From contig NZ_JAJHNP010000010.1 of NCBI RefSeq assembly GCF_020819595.1, forward strand, positions 1 through 64,000: a stretch of 64,000 bases of DNA. The letters run 5' to 3'. The position numbers and the translations under genes are program-made. The notes below the pieces were generated by a model. That model saw only the letters and a program-made list of their open reading frames with translations. It made no database searches and was not told where the DNA came from. Shown here in pieces: positions 7,724 to 15,013 of the stretch. The stretch comes from Streptomyces barringtoniae. GTDB taxonomy: Bacteria > Actinomycetota > Actinomycetes > Streptomycetales > Streptomycetaceae. The stretch's first letter is position 1. Each line of letters begins with the position of its first letter.

Positions 7724-8017
7724 ATGCACAAGCTGCGCAAGGCTGCCGTCCTGGTCGCCGCCCTCGGGAGCGTCGGGCTCCTGAGCGCCGGCGCCGCCCA
7801 CGCCGACCAGGGATGGGGCAAGGGCGGCAACGGTCCGCGCTTCAGCGTCCTGCAGTCCACCACCTGCAGGTCCCACGACCTCAACGCCGACGTCCTCGGC
7901 GAGGTCGGCATCGCCAACGGCCTGGGCGGCAACCTGCTGAACGGCGAAGGCAACGCCGGCGCCCAGCAGTCGAGCCTCGGCTCGACCATGGGCTGCAACA
8001 ACAGCGTCGGCAAGTAG
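7724..8017 (+). CDS. Small secreted two-Cys protein, family A member 3
   Basis: A 97-residue paralogue of the preceding gene. The signal peptide MHKLRKAAVLVAALGSVGLL is cut after AHA. After a short Gly-rich linker the core reads CRSHDLNADVLGEVGIANGL, then GNLLNGEGNAGAQ, GSTMGCNNS. The upstream 100 bases also match those of the 7205 gene, so the gene and promoter were duplicated as one unit of about 520 bases. The ATG at 7724 is chosen for the CCGGAGATGAC leader; an in-frame upstream extension has no signal peptide at its start. Function is unknown, and secretion is clear from the N-terminus. Confidence 0.85.
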   Translation: MHKLRKAAVLVAALGSVGLLSAGAAHADQGWGKGGNGPRFSVLQSTTCRSHDLNADVLGEVGIANGLGGNLLNGEGNAGAQQSSLGSTMGCNNSVGK

Positions 8018-8030
8018 GGCGCACCCCCTC

Positions 8031-8071
8031 TGTCCCCGGTGTCCCGGCCGCAGGCCGGGACACCGGGGACA
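8031..8071 (+). terminator. Very strong hairpin
   Basis: Perfect 19-bp stem TGTCCCCGGTGTCCCGGCC (8031-8049) with its complement at 8053-8071 and a 3-base loop, 13 bases after the family A member 3 stop codon. Confidence 0.85.
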
Positions 8072-8225
8072 GCCATGTCGGCGGCCGGTTCCGCTCCCCC
8101 GGAGGCCGAAATGCCGTACCAGGAAGCCGTAATACCGGACCGGAAAGCCGGAACCGGAACGTCGGAGCAGCGAGCGGTCACACCGGATCAGAAAACCGAA
8201 ACAAGGGACCGTAAAACGCAAGAAG

Positions 8226-8251
8226 CCGGACCGGGAAAGATCCCGGTCCGG
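8226..8251 (-). terminator. Hairpin terminator for family C member 1
   Basis: Perfect 11-bp stem CCGGACCGGGA (8226-8236) / TCCCGGTCCGG (8241-8251) with loop AAGA. It lies 35 bases beyond the minus-strand stop at 8287. Confidence 0.75.
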
Positions 8252-8286
8252 CATGCGCCGGTCGCCCGTCGGAACGCGATGCGAGG

Positions 8287-8628
8287 CTAGTCGAACCGAG
8301 GCCTCTTGAAGCCCTTGGGCAGCTTCGCATGGTTGGAGCAGTCCACCACCGTCCCGACGTTCGCGGTTCCCCCGTGCAGCAGTTCGTCGTCGGGAAACAC
8401 CACGCGGGGCCGGTCGGCCATCGAACAATCCTGTGTCTGGTCGATGAAGTGCTTGCCGCCGTGGTCGGTGCGGATGTCGCTCTTGCGCATGCAGACGACG
8501 CCACCCGTGGCGGTGTTCCTGCATTCGCCCCCGGGTTCATCGGCGTGCGCTTGTACGGCACCGGCGCAGATCACGGCGAGACTTCCGACGAGACCCGAAA
8601 TGGTCGCGACCTTCTGTCGAGTGAACAT
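8287..8628 (-). CDS. Small secreted four-Cys protein, family C member 1
   Basis: A 113-residue exported protein. The signal peptide MFTRQKVATISGLVGSLAVI is cut after VQA. The mature part has four Cys in the pattern ECRNTATGGVVC, then QDCS and VDCS, matching the 9226-9564 paralogue (TCTRDILGNVTC, DNC, VTCS). Other residues have diverged widely. Four conserved cysteines suggest two disulfides and would fit a VKOR/DsbA-type oxidation system such as the one at 13347. No domain or function is recognised. The ATG at 8628 is preceded by GCAAAGGAACGCAACAC, almost the same leader as its paralogue. Confidence 0.82.
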   Translation of the reverse strand: MFTRQKVATISGLVGSLAVICAGAVQAHADEPGGECRNTATGGVVCMRKSDIRTDHGGKHFIDQTQDCSMADRPRVVFPDDELLHGGTANVGTVVDCSNHAKLPKGFKRPRFD

Positions 8629-8824
8629 GTGTTGCGTTCCTTTGCAATTGACTGCAGGAGACGAGTCGGCGCCGAAATTGGCGCAGCCCGGACGCGCTCC
8701 CTGGGGGATCTGCCGCGCGTCCGGGCTGCCTTCGCATGGGGTGTCACTCAGCACACCGGTGAACAAGCCGAGTTGGTCCGGGACAGGAGCGTCCGAGTTC
8801 GTGCGATGTGCCTATCGTTCTGTA

Positions 8825-9076
8825 TTACTGGGCGTCACCCGGAGCGGCGTACTGGCCGTAGCCCTCCTCCCCGCCTTCCTTGTGCTCACCCTTCTTGTCC
8901 TCGTTGTAACCACCCCACGTGGCCACGGCGTTGGCCGACGAGTTGGCCACCGCGGTGATCGTCGGGGGAGCGACATCCTTGTCGTCCTGGCCACCGGCGA
9001 AGCTGACGCCGACACCAAGGGTGGACAGCCCCGCAACGACCGCCGCTACGACCGCAGCACGCTGAAACTTACGCAT
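8825..9076 (-). CDS. Small secreted charged protein, family D
   Basis: An 83-residue exported protein of unknown function. The signal peptide MRKFQRAAVVAAVVAGLSTL (cut after SFA) is followed by a mature part of about 55 residues without Cys: VAPPTITAVANSSANAVATW, then a highly charged EDKKGEHKEGGEEGYGQY tail. The signal peptide is like that of the 4853 gene, but the mature domain is unrelated. It ends with TAA, unusual in this GC-rich window. The AAGAAAGGG leader supports the ATG at 9076. The gene stands alone between family C members. Confidence 0.78.
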   Translation of the reverse strand: MRKFQRAAVVAAVVAGLSTLGVGVSFAGGQDDKDVAPPTITAVANSSANAVATWGGYNEDKKGEHKEGGEEGYGQYAAPGDAQ

Positions 9077-9225
9077 GGTTGACCCTTTCTTACCCGGGCG
9101 GACAGCCCTGGTTTGACTACTTGCTGTGAGCTTATACACACAGTCCGTAGCAATTTGGGATCTTCGCTCCATACGTCGTGTCGGCTCACCGCACGGCACG
9201 CGCCGAGGGGTTTCACTCTCGGGAC

Positions 9226-9564
9226 TCAGAACAGACCGGAAAACTCCTTCTGTCCGTCGGCCTTGTCGGGCGCTCCCGACGTCGTGTTGGAACAGGTCAC
9301 CTGGGGCCCGATCCGCATCGACCCGCCTCCCAGGGCGGCGGGGACGGTGAAGGGCTGCGTCGGCAGGCAGTTGTCGTAGTGCGGGATCTGGCCGTTCTCG
9401 GGGATCTCACCTTCGATCCGCTGGACACAGGTGACGTTGCCCAGGATGTCGCGGGTGCACGTACCCGGACCCCGGACGGTGTGCGCCTGGGCCACACCGG
9501 CGCAGGTCACGGCGAGGCCGCCGATGAGCCCCGAGACGGCCGCGATCTTCTTCGTGCTGAACAT
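9226..9564 (-). CDS. Small secreted four-Cys protein, family C member 2
   Basis: A 112-residue exported protein, paralogue of the 8287 gene. The signal peptide MFSTKKIAAVSGLIGGLAVT is cut after AQA. Mature Cys pattern TCTRDILGNVTC, DNC, VTCSN matches family C. It has a Gly/Pro-rich middle (VPAALGGGSM) and a charged C-terminus. The leader ACAAAGGAAACGCAGCAC before ATG is nearly identical to that of its paralogue, implying common translation control. Function is unknown. Confidence 0.82.
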   Translation of the reverse strand: MFSTKKIAAVSGLIGGLAVTCAGVAQAHTVRGPGTCTRDILGNVTCVQRIEGEIPENGQIPHYDNCLPTQPFTVPAALGGGSMRIGPQVTCSNTTSGAPDKADGQKEFSGLF

Positions 9565-9681
9565 GTGCTGCGTTTCCTTTGTGAGGGGCGCCGGGCACCG
9601 TGCGCCGCCAACCGTCCGCGCCGGCCCCCGGCTTCGCCCTGTCGTCGTCTTCGAGCCCCGGGCAACCGGCCGGGCGTGAAG

Positions 9682-9713
9682 GGAACCCTTCGGGGAGTGA
9701 CCCGAAGGGTTCC
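9682..9713 (-). terminator. Hairpin terminator for family B member 3
   Basis: Perfect 13-bp stem GGAACCCTTCGGG (9682-9694) / CCCGAAGGGTTCC (9701-9713), 35 bases after the minus-strand stop at 9748. Confidence 0.8.
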
Positions 9714-9747
9714 GCGGAAGGCGTCGCAGGTGATGACGCCGTCGACC

Positions 9748-9996
9748 TCAGCCAGAGAAAGCGTTGTTGAACTGGCCGCAGGTGGTGTCCAGGGTCTGGG
9801 CAAGTCCGAGCACGCCGATCGGGATGTCGTTCTCGGCCACCGTCTGCGGGCTGCACTCCTGGTACGGGCGGTAGAGGTCGTTCACCTCAAGCCCTCCCCT
9901 GCCATGAGCGTAGGCGGTACCGGCGCCGGCACCGATGGCGGAGAGACCGCCGGCCGCCGCCACTGCTGCGATCACGACCTGCTGAAGCTTGCGCAT
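9748..9996 (-). CDS. Small secreted protein with CSPQ two-Cys module, family B member 3
   Basis: An 82-residue exported protein. The signal peptide MRKLQQVVIAAVAAAGGLSA (cut after AYA) is followed by a short linker and the module VNDLYRPYQECSPQTVAEND, then PIGVLGLAQTLDTTCGQFNN. This is the minimal form of the module at the end of the 6517 protein, without the PQVNP linker. The leader TGAAGAACCGAGGGTTCC before ATG is the same as for the other two family B genes. Two Cys flank a hydrophobic stretch. Rodlin-like surface assembly is possible but unproven. Confidence 0.82.
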   Translation of the reverse strand: MRKLQQVVIAAVAAAGGLSAIGAGAGTAYAHGRGGLEVNDLYRPYQECSPQTVAENDIPIGVLGLAQTLDTTCGQFNNAFSG

Positions 9997-10251
9997 GGAA
10001 CCCTCGGTTCTTCATTGCTTGACGTATTGCTGACATCGAGGCTGATTGCCTACCGTGACTTAACGAACACTACCAGTAGCCAAGTGTCGTATTCCACTTT
10101 GGCGGATATCCGTGTCTAAAAGGGGACATGAGAGCACAGGCTCTGGCGGGGAACGGCAACTGACGCCGCATCGCGCCGGATTGGCATTGGGCACGCCAAC
10201 ACGGAACGTGAAAAGGGCAGTTGTCCGCGAGCGAAAGACGCGCCCCCGGTA

Positions 10252-11664
10252 TTACGAAAATGTCGGCTCCGCGGCCCGATGACGGCGATCCGCCGGCACG
10301 GACACCACGAGGTCCCGCAAACCCTCGATGTAAAGGCGCATGTTCTTGTACGCGACGTCGGTGTCCGGGTAGCGGCAGGCGAACCACAGACCCTCGTGCA
10401 GCCGGGTGATCCAGGCGCACACCTGGTCGCCGTACGACACCCGGATCAGCCCGTACGCCTTCTGCTCGGTCCACTGGGCCGAGCCGGGGACGAGGCGGGC
10501 GTCCGCATACGAGACGATCGAGTACATGTCCGGCGACGTCGGGCGGAAGTCCGCGCCGAGCAGGCGCAGTACGCGCGCCAGCGGAATACGCGCCAGTGAC
10601 CGGTTGGCCTGCAACTCGGCGCGGACCGCGGTGAGCGCGCCCTCGAAGTCCCGTGCCGTGGGCACCTCGATCGGTGCGCCGCCGACGTACCAGCCCACGG
10701 AGTCCGACCACGCCGATTTCACCCGGGTGTGGAACGGCACCACCGTACGGTAGACCGGCTGCCCGCCGAGCTGGTGCACGAGCAGGCTGGTCGCGGCCAG
10801 GATCCCCACCATGCTGCCGCCGTAGGGCCGGCAGTACGTCTCGAACGCGGCGGCGGCGTCCGCGTCGACGAGCGGCTCGCGCAGGAGCTTCTGAGTGGGC
10901 AGTACGTCACCGGACCGCAGTCCGAGGTCGACGGGGAAGTCCGGGAGCTTCCCGCCGCAGCGGGCGATGAACTCCCGCCAGCGGGCGACGATCGCGTGGG
11001 TGTCGTCGATGTCGTCCGCGTTCGCCCGTTCCTGCTCGCAGAAGTCGACGTAACTGCCCACGCGGGTACCGGACATGGTCCGGCCCGTGACGCCCGCGAG
11101 GTACAACTCGTGGATCTCGTCCGGGATGCGGTAGAGGGAGTAGGCGTCGACGTTGGTGTGGTCGAACGCCAGGTACACGCTGGTGGAGTCCTCGCGGACG
11201 ACGGCCGCGTAGATCAGGTTCGGCCAGCCGAGCGCGTCCGCCGCGACGTCGAATCGGTCCTGCAGGTAACGGACCAGCGTGTCCGCGTCGGCGAAGTCGC
11301 CGACCACCTCGCGGCGCAGGGTCACGTCGTCCTCGTCGAGCGTGAACCGGTGCATGTCGTCGCCGGCCCACCTGAAGCCGCTGCGCAGCGTCTCGTGCCG
11401 CAGCGTCCAGCCGCGCAGCGCCTGTTCGAGCGCGTCGAGGTCGGCTCGGCCCGGCAGATCGAACGCCGTACCGATCCAGGTCGGCACGAACAGACCGTCC
11501 TCGCGCACCGAGCGCGCGGTTCTGATGTGCGACTCCTGGATGTACGCCGGCGGCCGCGGATCCGGTGGCTGCGCTGCCGCGGTCGCGACCGTCGCCGGAC
11601 TGTACGTCCACTCGACGAGGCGTCCGGGCCGGACTTCGCAGCGCTGAATGTCAGAAATTCGCAC
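10252..11664 (-). CDS. Stand-alone condensation-domain (PapA/NRPS C-like) acyltransferase
   Basis: A 470-residue single-domain member of the condensation/CoA-dependent acyltransferase superfamily. It has an IQESHIR opening, a DALEQALRGWTLRHETLRSG segment and the active-site loop YLAFDHTNVDAYSLYRIP. The general-base His169 and structural Asp173 are present, but the motif is DHxxxDA rather than the usual HHxxxDG. No carrier, adenylation or thioesterase domain is nearby, so it probably transfers an acyl group from CoA or a carrier protein in trans to a hydroxyl or amine. In this setting a surface lipid, sugar or peptide is plausible (inference). GTG start with AAGGAG upstream. It follows the tyrosinase genes on the same strand after about 200 bases. 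Confidence 0.8.
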   Translation of the reverse strand: MRISDIQRCEVRPGRLVEWTYSPATVATAAAQPPDPRPPAYIQESHIRTARSVREDGLFVPTWIGTAFDLPGRADLDALEQALRGWTLRHETLRSGFRWAGDDMHRFTLDEDDVTLRREVVGDFADADTLVRYLQDRFDVAADALGWPNLIYAAVVREDSTSVYLAFDHTNVDAYSLYRIPDEIHELYLAGVTGRTMSGTRVGSYVDFCEQERANADDIDDTHAIVARWREFIARCGGKLPDFPVDLGLRSGDVLPTQKLLREPLVDADAAAAFETYCRPYGGSMVGILAATSLLVHQLGGQPVYRTVVPFHTRVKSAWSDSVGWYVGGAPIEVPTARDFEGALTAVRAELQANRSLARIPLARVLRLLGADFRPTSPDMYSIVSYADARLVPGSAQWTEQKAYGLIRVSYGDQVCAWITRLHEGLWFACRYPDTDVAYKNMRLYIEGLRDLVVSVPADRRHRAAEPTFS

Positions 11665-11868
11665 GGGGGCGTCTCCTTCGCAGAAGACTCAGACTTGATC
11701 ACGGGAGAGCCGTGCGCGAGCGGCGGTTGCCGTGTCGCCGGCTTTTCAACGGGACGTGTGACACCTCGAACGGTGAAGCGAGCGACGCGGGTTCACGGCA
11801 GACGGAGAAGAGCGCCGGCACCTCGCGCAGCGGAGCTCTTCCCGTGGCGCGCCTTCCGGAGCCGGCAC

Positions 11869-12735
11869 TCACTCGTACCGGTAGATCCCGCTCACGTCCT
11901 CCAGTTGGTCGGGGGTCACGTCCCACGGCGGCAGCCGCTGGTGCCGGGCCACGATCCGGCCGTGCTGGGCGTCGCGCGGGCCGGGCTGCTCCGCCGGAAG
12001 GTAGCGGTGGTCGCGGTGCCGCCGCTGCCAGCGGGTCCACTGCAGGTCGACGAAGGAGTGGTGCAGCCAGAAGACGGGGTCGTTGGGGGAGGCGCCGCCG
12101 ACCATCACCCCGCCGATCCAGCGGTGCACCCGGTTGTGGTTGCGCCAGGAGGCGCTGCCCCGGCCCGGCCCCCACCCCTCCAGCTTGTTGCGGAACCCCT
12201 TGGTGACCGTCGAGTTCCAGGGCGCGGTGTCGTACACCGGATCGGCCAGTGCCGTCTCCAGGTCATGGGCGGTCGGCAGCTGGATCGGGTTGCTGTGGTG
12301 GCCCAGGTCGCGGGTGAGGTACTCCACGTCGGTCACGTTCTCGTTGATCGTCCAGTGGCCGGTGCGGTAGGCGAACGGGCCGGTCATCACCTGCCGGTCC
12401 GAGCGCCGCCCGTTGCCGCCCATCAGATCGTCGGTCCACGGCAGGGAGGTGGCCGTGCGGTCGCGGGTCCAGTCCCAGTACGGCACCGTCACCGACCCGT
12501 CCACCCGGCGCAGCGCCCGCTCCAGCTCCAGCAGGAGCTTGCGGTGCCAGGGCAGGAAGGAGGGCGCCATGTGGGCGGTGCGCAGCCCGCGTTCGCCGTC
12601 GGGGGAGTTGTATTCCATGTGCATGCGTACGAAGTCGTCGTACTCACCGCGCCGTTTGACCTTCAGCAGGGCTTCCACGAACCGTCGCCGCTCGCTGCGG
12701 GTCAGCTTGCTGACGTTCTTACGCGTGTACGCCAT
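11869..12735 (-). CDS. melC2: Tyrosinase
   Basis: A 288-residue type-3 copper monophenol monooxygenase that oxidises tyrosine and phenols to o-quinones, giving melanin. Both copper sites are complete. Cu-A is H39 (RMHMEYN), H55 and H64 (HMAPSFLPWHRKLLLELE); Cu-B is H200, H204 (NHNRVHRW) and H226 (FWLHHSFVDLQW). There is no signal peptide: Streptomyces tyrosinases are exported piggyback with their caddie protein, encoded immediately upstream and overlapping by 17 bases. The size is typical. In S. coelicolor the paralogous pair is called melD. Products could also cross-link Tyr-rich surface proteins such as the PQYAP protein (inference). Confidence 0.96.
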   Translation of the reverse strand: MAYTRKNVSKLTRSERRRFVEALLKVKRRGEYDDFVRMHMEYNSPDGERGLRTAHMAPSFLPWHRKLLLELERALRRVDGSVTVPYWDWTRDRTATSLPWTDDLMGGNGRRSDRQVMTGPFAYRTGHWTINENVTDVEYLTRDLGHHSNPIQLPTAHDLETALADPVYDTAPWNSTVTKGFRNKLEGWGPGRGSASWRNHNRVHRWIGGVMVGGASPNDPVFWLHHSFVDLQWTRWQRRHRDHRYLPAEQPGPRDAQHGRIVARHQRLPPWDVTPDQLEDVSGIYRYE

Positions 12736-13216
12736 GCTCGCCTCCCCCGTGCGTCGGCGCTCCGCCCATCGGGCCCGGTGCCAGGTCGCGCAGTTGCCCG
12801 TCGGGGCCCAGTTCGTCGACCGCGGCGCGGGCCGCGGCGAGCGGGGTCGGGTACGAGCGGTAGTGGTCGACCATGCTCAGCCAACTGCCGTCGGCGCGGC
12901 GCATCAGGTGCAGCGGGCGGCCGTCGATGGTGACCTGCCACCGGCCGGCGGCGGCCCGGCGGCCGGTGTGGACCTCGATGCCGCGGATGTGGCGCCCGCG
13001 GTAGGTCTCGTCGAAGGCGTCGGCCCGGCGGCCGTCGTCCTGGGCGCTCGGGCGCCGCTCGCAGGCCGCGGCCACCGGGACGAGCCCGACGCCGACGGCC
13101 GAGACGAGCAGCCTCCGCGTCACCTCCCGCCGGGTGCTCTCCCGTGGCCGCGCTCCGCCCTCGGCCGGTGTTCCGCACTGCTCGCCCACCGGCGCTCCGT
13201 CGACGTCTGGAACCAT
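12719..13216 (-). CDS. melC1: Tyrosinase cofactor/caddie protein
   Basis: A 165-residue protein that delivers copper to, and exports, tyrosinase. The N-terminus has twin arginine (TRREVTRRLLVSAVGVGLVP), consistent with Tat export, and ends in VAAAC, which could also act as a lipobox. The core YRGRHIRGIEVHTG ... WQVTIDGRPLHLMRRADGSW ... DHYRSYPTPLAAARAAVDEL is the conserved MelC1 fold, with the surface loop that occupies the tyrosinase active site. The long 40-residue N-terminus before the Tat motif is unusual, though GAGGAG directly precedes this ATG. The stop overlaps the melC2 start by 17 bases. Confidence 0.95.
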   Translation of the reverse strand: MVPDVDGAPVGEQCGTPAEGGARPRESTRREVTRRLLVSAVGVGLVPVAAACERRPSAQDDGRRADAFDETYRGRHIRGIEVHTGRRAAAGRWQVTIDGRPLHLMRRADGSWLSMVDHYRSYPTPLAAARAAVDELGPDGQLRDLAPGPMGGAPTHGGGEHGVHA

Positions 13217-13346
13217 CGTTCACTCCTCGTCCGGTCAGGTGTCCGAAGCGGTAACCGACGGACGGCCCTCCCGGTCACCGCAGTGCGCCCGGACCGGTGA
13301 CGAGTGCGCGGCCGAGCGGCTCCGGAGCGCACGGGCTCAGGAGTGC

Positions 13347-13946
13347 TCAGCTGGTCCAGAAATCCCACCAGCGGGTCAGAATCAGCATGCCGACGACTCC
13401 GGTGTGCACCAGCGGCAGCACCCAGGTGAACTCCGCGAAGAATGCCCGCACCGGAGCGGGCGCGGGCAGGAAGTGGTGTCGTACGGCGAACGAGGTGACG
13501 TACCAGAACATGACGATCGTGGCGACCCATGCCAGACAGCACCACAGGCACAGGGCGTTGATCCGGTACAGCGACTCGAACTGCAGCCACGAGACGAACC
13601 CGACCCCGAACAGACAGCCCGCGTCGAAGGTCAGCCAGTACCAGCGGGGGAAGGCCGCACCGGCCAGCAGGCTCATGCCCACGCAGATCACGATGCCGTA
13701 GGCGACCAGGCCCAGCATCGGGTTGGGGAAGCCGAAGACGGAGGCCTGGGCGCTCTTCATGACACTGCCGCAGGACACCACCGGGTTCAGGCTGCACCCG
13801 GGCTTGAAGTTCGGGTTCTCGAGCAGCTTGAACTTGTCGAGGGTGATGACCCAGGAGGCCAGCAGCCCGGCCGCGCCCGTGATGACGAGGAGGAGCCCGA
13901 AACCACGGCTGGCCCCCACCGCCGGGGGCGTCTGCGCCGACGCCAT
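13347..13946 (-). CDS. Vitamin K epoxide reductase (VKOR) family disulfide-forming membrane protein
   Basis: A 199-residue integral membrane thiol oxidoreductase; bacterial VKORs regenerate periplasmic DsbA-like oxidases using quinone. The loop cysteine pair GCSLNPVVSC and the active-site CLWC (ALCLWCCLAW) are both present, with five predicted membrane spans. Ser follows the loop Cys (CGSV), as in other family members. A start at 13946 gives the usual length and begins shortly before the first span. No good ribosome site precedes it; instead the stop of a small upstream frame overlaps as TGATG, suggesting coupling. It could oxidise the numerous Cys-containing secreted proteins encoded nearby. 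Confidence 0.9.
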   Translation of the reverse strand: MASAQTPPAVGASRGFGLLLVITGAAGLLASWVITLDKFKLLENPNFKPGCSLNPVVSCGSVMKSAQASVFGFPNPMLGLVAYGIVICVGMSLLAGAAFPRWYWLTFDAGCLFGVGFVSWLQFESLYRINALCLWCCLAWVATIVMFWYVTSFAVRHHFLPAPAPVRAFFAEFTWVLPLVHTGVVGMLILTRWWDFWTS

Positions 13947-14155
13947 CAGGCACCCGGTCCGGGGGCCGGGAGAACAGCGCCCGCGTACGGGGCCGGCCGT
14001 GGCCGCGGGGTGGTGCCGTACCGGGTGTGCCGGGACGGCGCGGGGACGACCGCCCGGCCCGCCGCCGGCCGGAGCGGGGGCATCGGGCCCCGCCGGGCGG
14101 AGCCGCCCTGGTCGGCGGTGCGGACGGAGCGCGTGTCGCCGGAGGTCGAGGTCAC
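13946..14155 (-). CDS. Possible 69-residue leader ORF coupled to the VKOR gene
   Basis: A GTG-initiated frame of 69 codons, Pro/Arg/Ala-rich, with no recognisable domain (MTSTSGDTRSVRTADQGG ... VLPAPGPGA). It is listed because its TGA overlaps the VKOR ATG (TGATG) and the VKOR gene lacks its own clear ribosome-binding site. Composition-driven open frames are common here, so it may be chance. Confidence 0.3.
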   Translation of the reverse strand: MTSTSGDTRSVRTADQGGSARRGPMPPLRPAAGRAVVPAPSRHTRYGTTPRPRPAPYAGAVLPAPGPGA

Positions 14156-15013
14156 CGCGCGACCTTATCGGCACGCGGCGGGACGGCCCGGCCGGCGGCT
14201 CACCCGACCGGTGCAGAGCGGCCGGCGCTCCACACGATCGGGGGACGCCCGGCCGAGCGTGCCGTGTCACCGCCGGTGCTTCCCACGGCGCCCGGACCTC
14301 CGGCACCGCCCCCGACGGTCCGGCCCCCGCCCCGGCCGAGACCGGACAGGCCGCCCTGAGTTCCCCTTCCGAATCAGCCCGGGACCAGGCAGGCCGCCCC
14401 GGGCCTTCCTCCCGGATCAGCCCAGGACCAGACAGGCAGCCCCGGGGTCGTCCGGCTGGATCAGCCCGGGACCGGCAGCCCACCCCGGGAACTCCCTCCG
14501 GTCAGCCCGGGATCGGACAGACCTCCCCGGCGGCTCCCTCCGGATGACCCAGAACCGGCAGCCCACCCGGGCGCTCCCTCCCGGATCAACCCAGGACCAC
14601 ACAGGCCACCCCCGGCCCCTCCCTCCGGGCCGGCTCGGGACCACACAGGCCGCCCCCGGCCCCTCCCTCCGGATCAGCCCGGGACCAGACAGGACGCCCC
14701 TGGGCCGCCTATGAGTCCTCGCCCCGGGTCAGCCCAGGGTCGGACAGGCCGCTCAGGGATCCCCGGAGCGGCCAGGACCCGGGGCAGCCCGTCCCTCGGG
14801 GGGCTCCCTCCCGGATCAACCCGGAACCGCGCAGGCCGCCCCAGCCCCTCCCTCCGGATCAGCCCGGGACCAGACAGGACGCCCCGGACCGCTCCCTCCG
14901 GATCAACCCAAGGTCACACAGACCCCCCGGGCCCCTTCCTCCGGGACCGGCCCGCCTTCGGGTGGCGGAACAATGCGAGCCGGGCCGATCCCGGCGGGCC
15001 GGGGCGGAGGGGA
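14156..15013. other. Gene-free region holding a degenerate repeat array
   Basis: No gene is supported. The first 200 bases are ordinary GC-rich spacer. About 14369-14945 is the 44-bp repeat array listed separately. The remainder runs to the stop of the minus-strand secreted protein. Open frames on both strands through the array are composition artefacts with Pro/Gly/Arg-only translations. Confidence 0.7.
14369..14945. repeat. Degenerate tandem repeat array, about 13 units of 42-45 bp
   Basis: Successive units follow the plan GGATCAGCCCGGGACC then AGACAGGCCGCCCC then GGnCCCTCCCTCC. Clear copies begin near 14370, 14415, 14458, 14500, 14541, 14583, 14630, 14672, 14730, 14811, 14853 and 14897. 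Units differ by substitutions and small indels; no two adjacent copies are identical, so the array is old. It lies between two minus-strand genes and codes for nothing recognisable. Confidence 0.8.

Noticed and set aside
4853..8017. Family A proteins as chaplins
   Set aside because: They share only Gly/Asn-rich character and a C...DVLG..G..N..GN pattern. The defining chaplin VPVNVCGN, LNPAFGN and terminal Cys spacing are missing.
10729..12933. Long plus-strand open frame (over 700 codons) across the condensation and tyrosinase genes
   Set aside because: It is antisense to two well-recognised minus-strand genes, has no domain and shows the Arg/Gly/Pro/Val composition expected of a GC-rich shadow frame.
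14369..14945. Possible CRISPR array in the 44-bp repeat region
   Set aside because: The whole unit, not just a short repeat, is related from copy to copy. There are no unique spacers of constant length and no cas genes nearby.
13946..15013. Several open frames on both strands through the GC-rich gap
   Set aside because: They are low-complexity translations generated by the tandem repeats. Only the 69-codon frame overlapping the VKOR start was kept, at low confidence.
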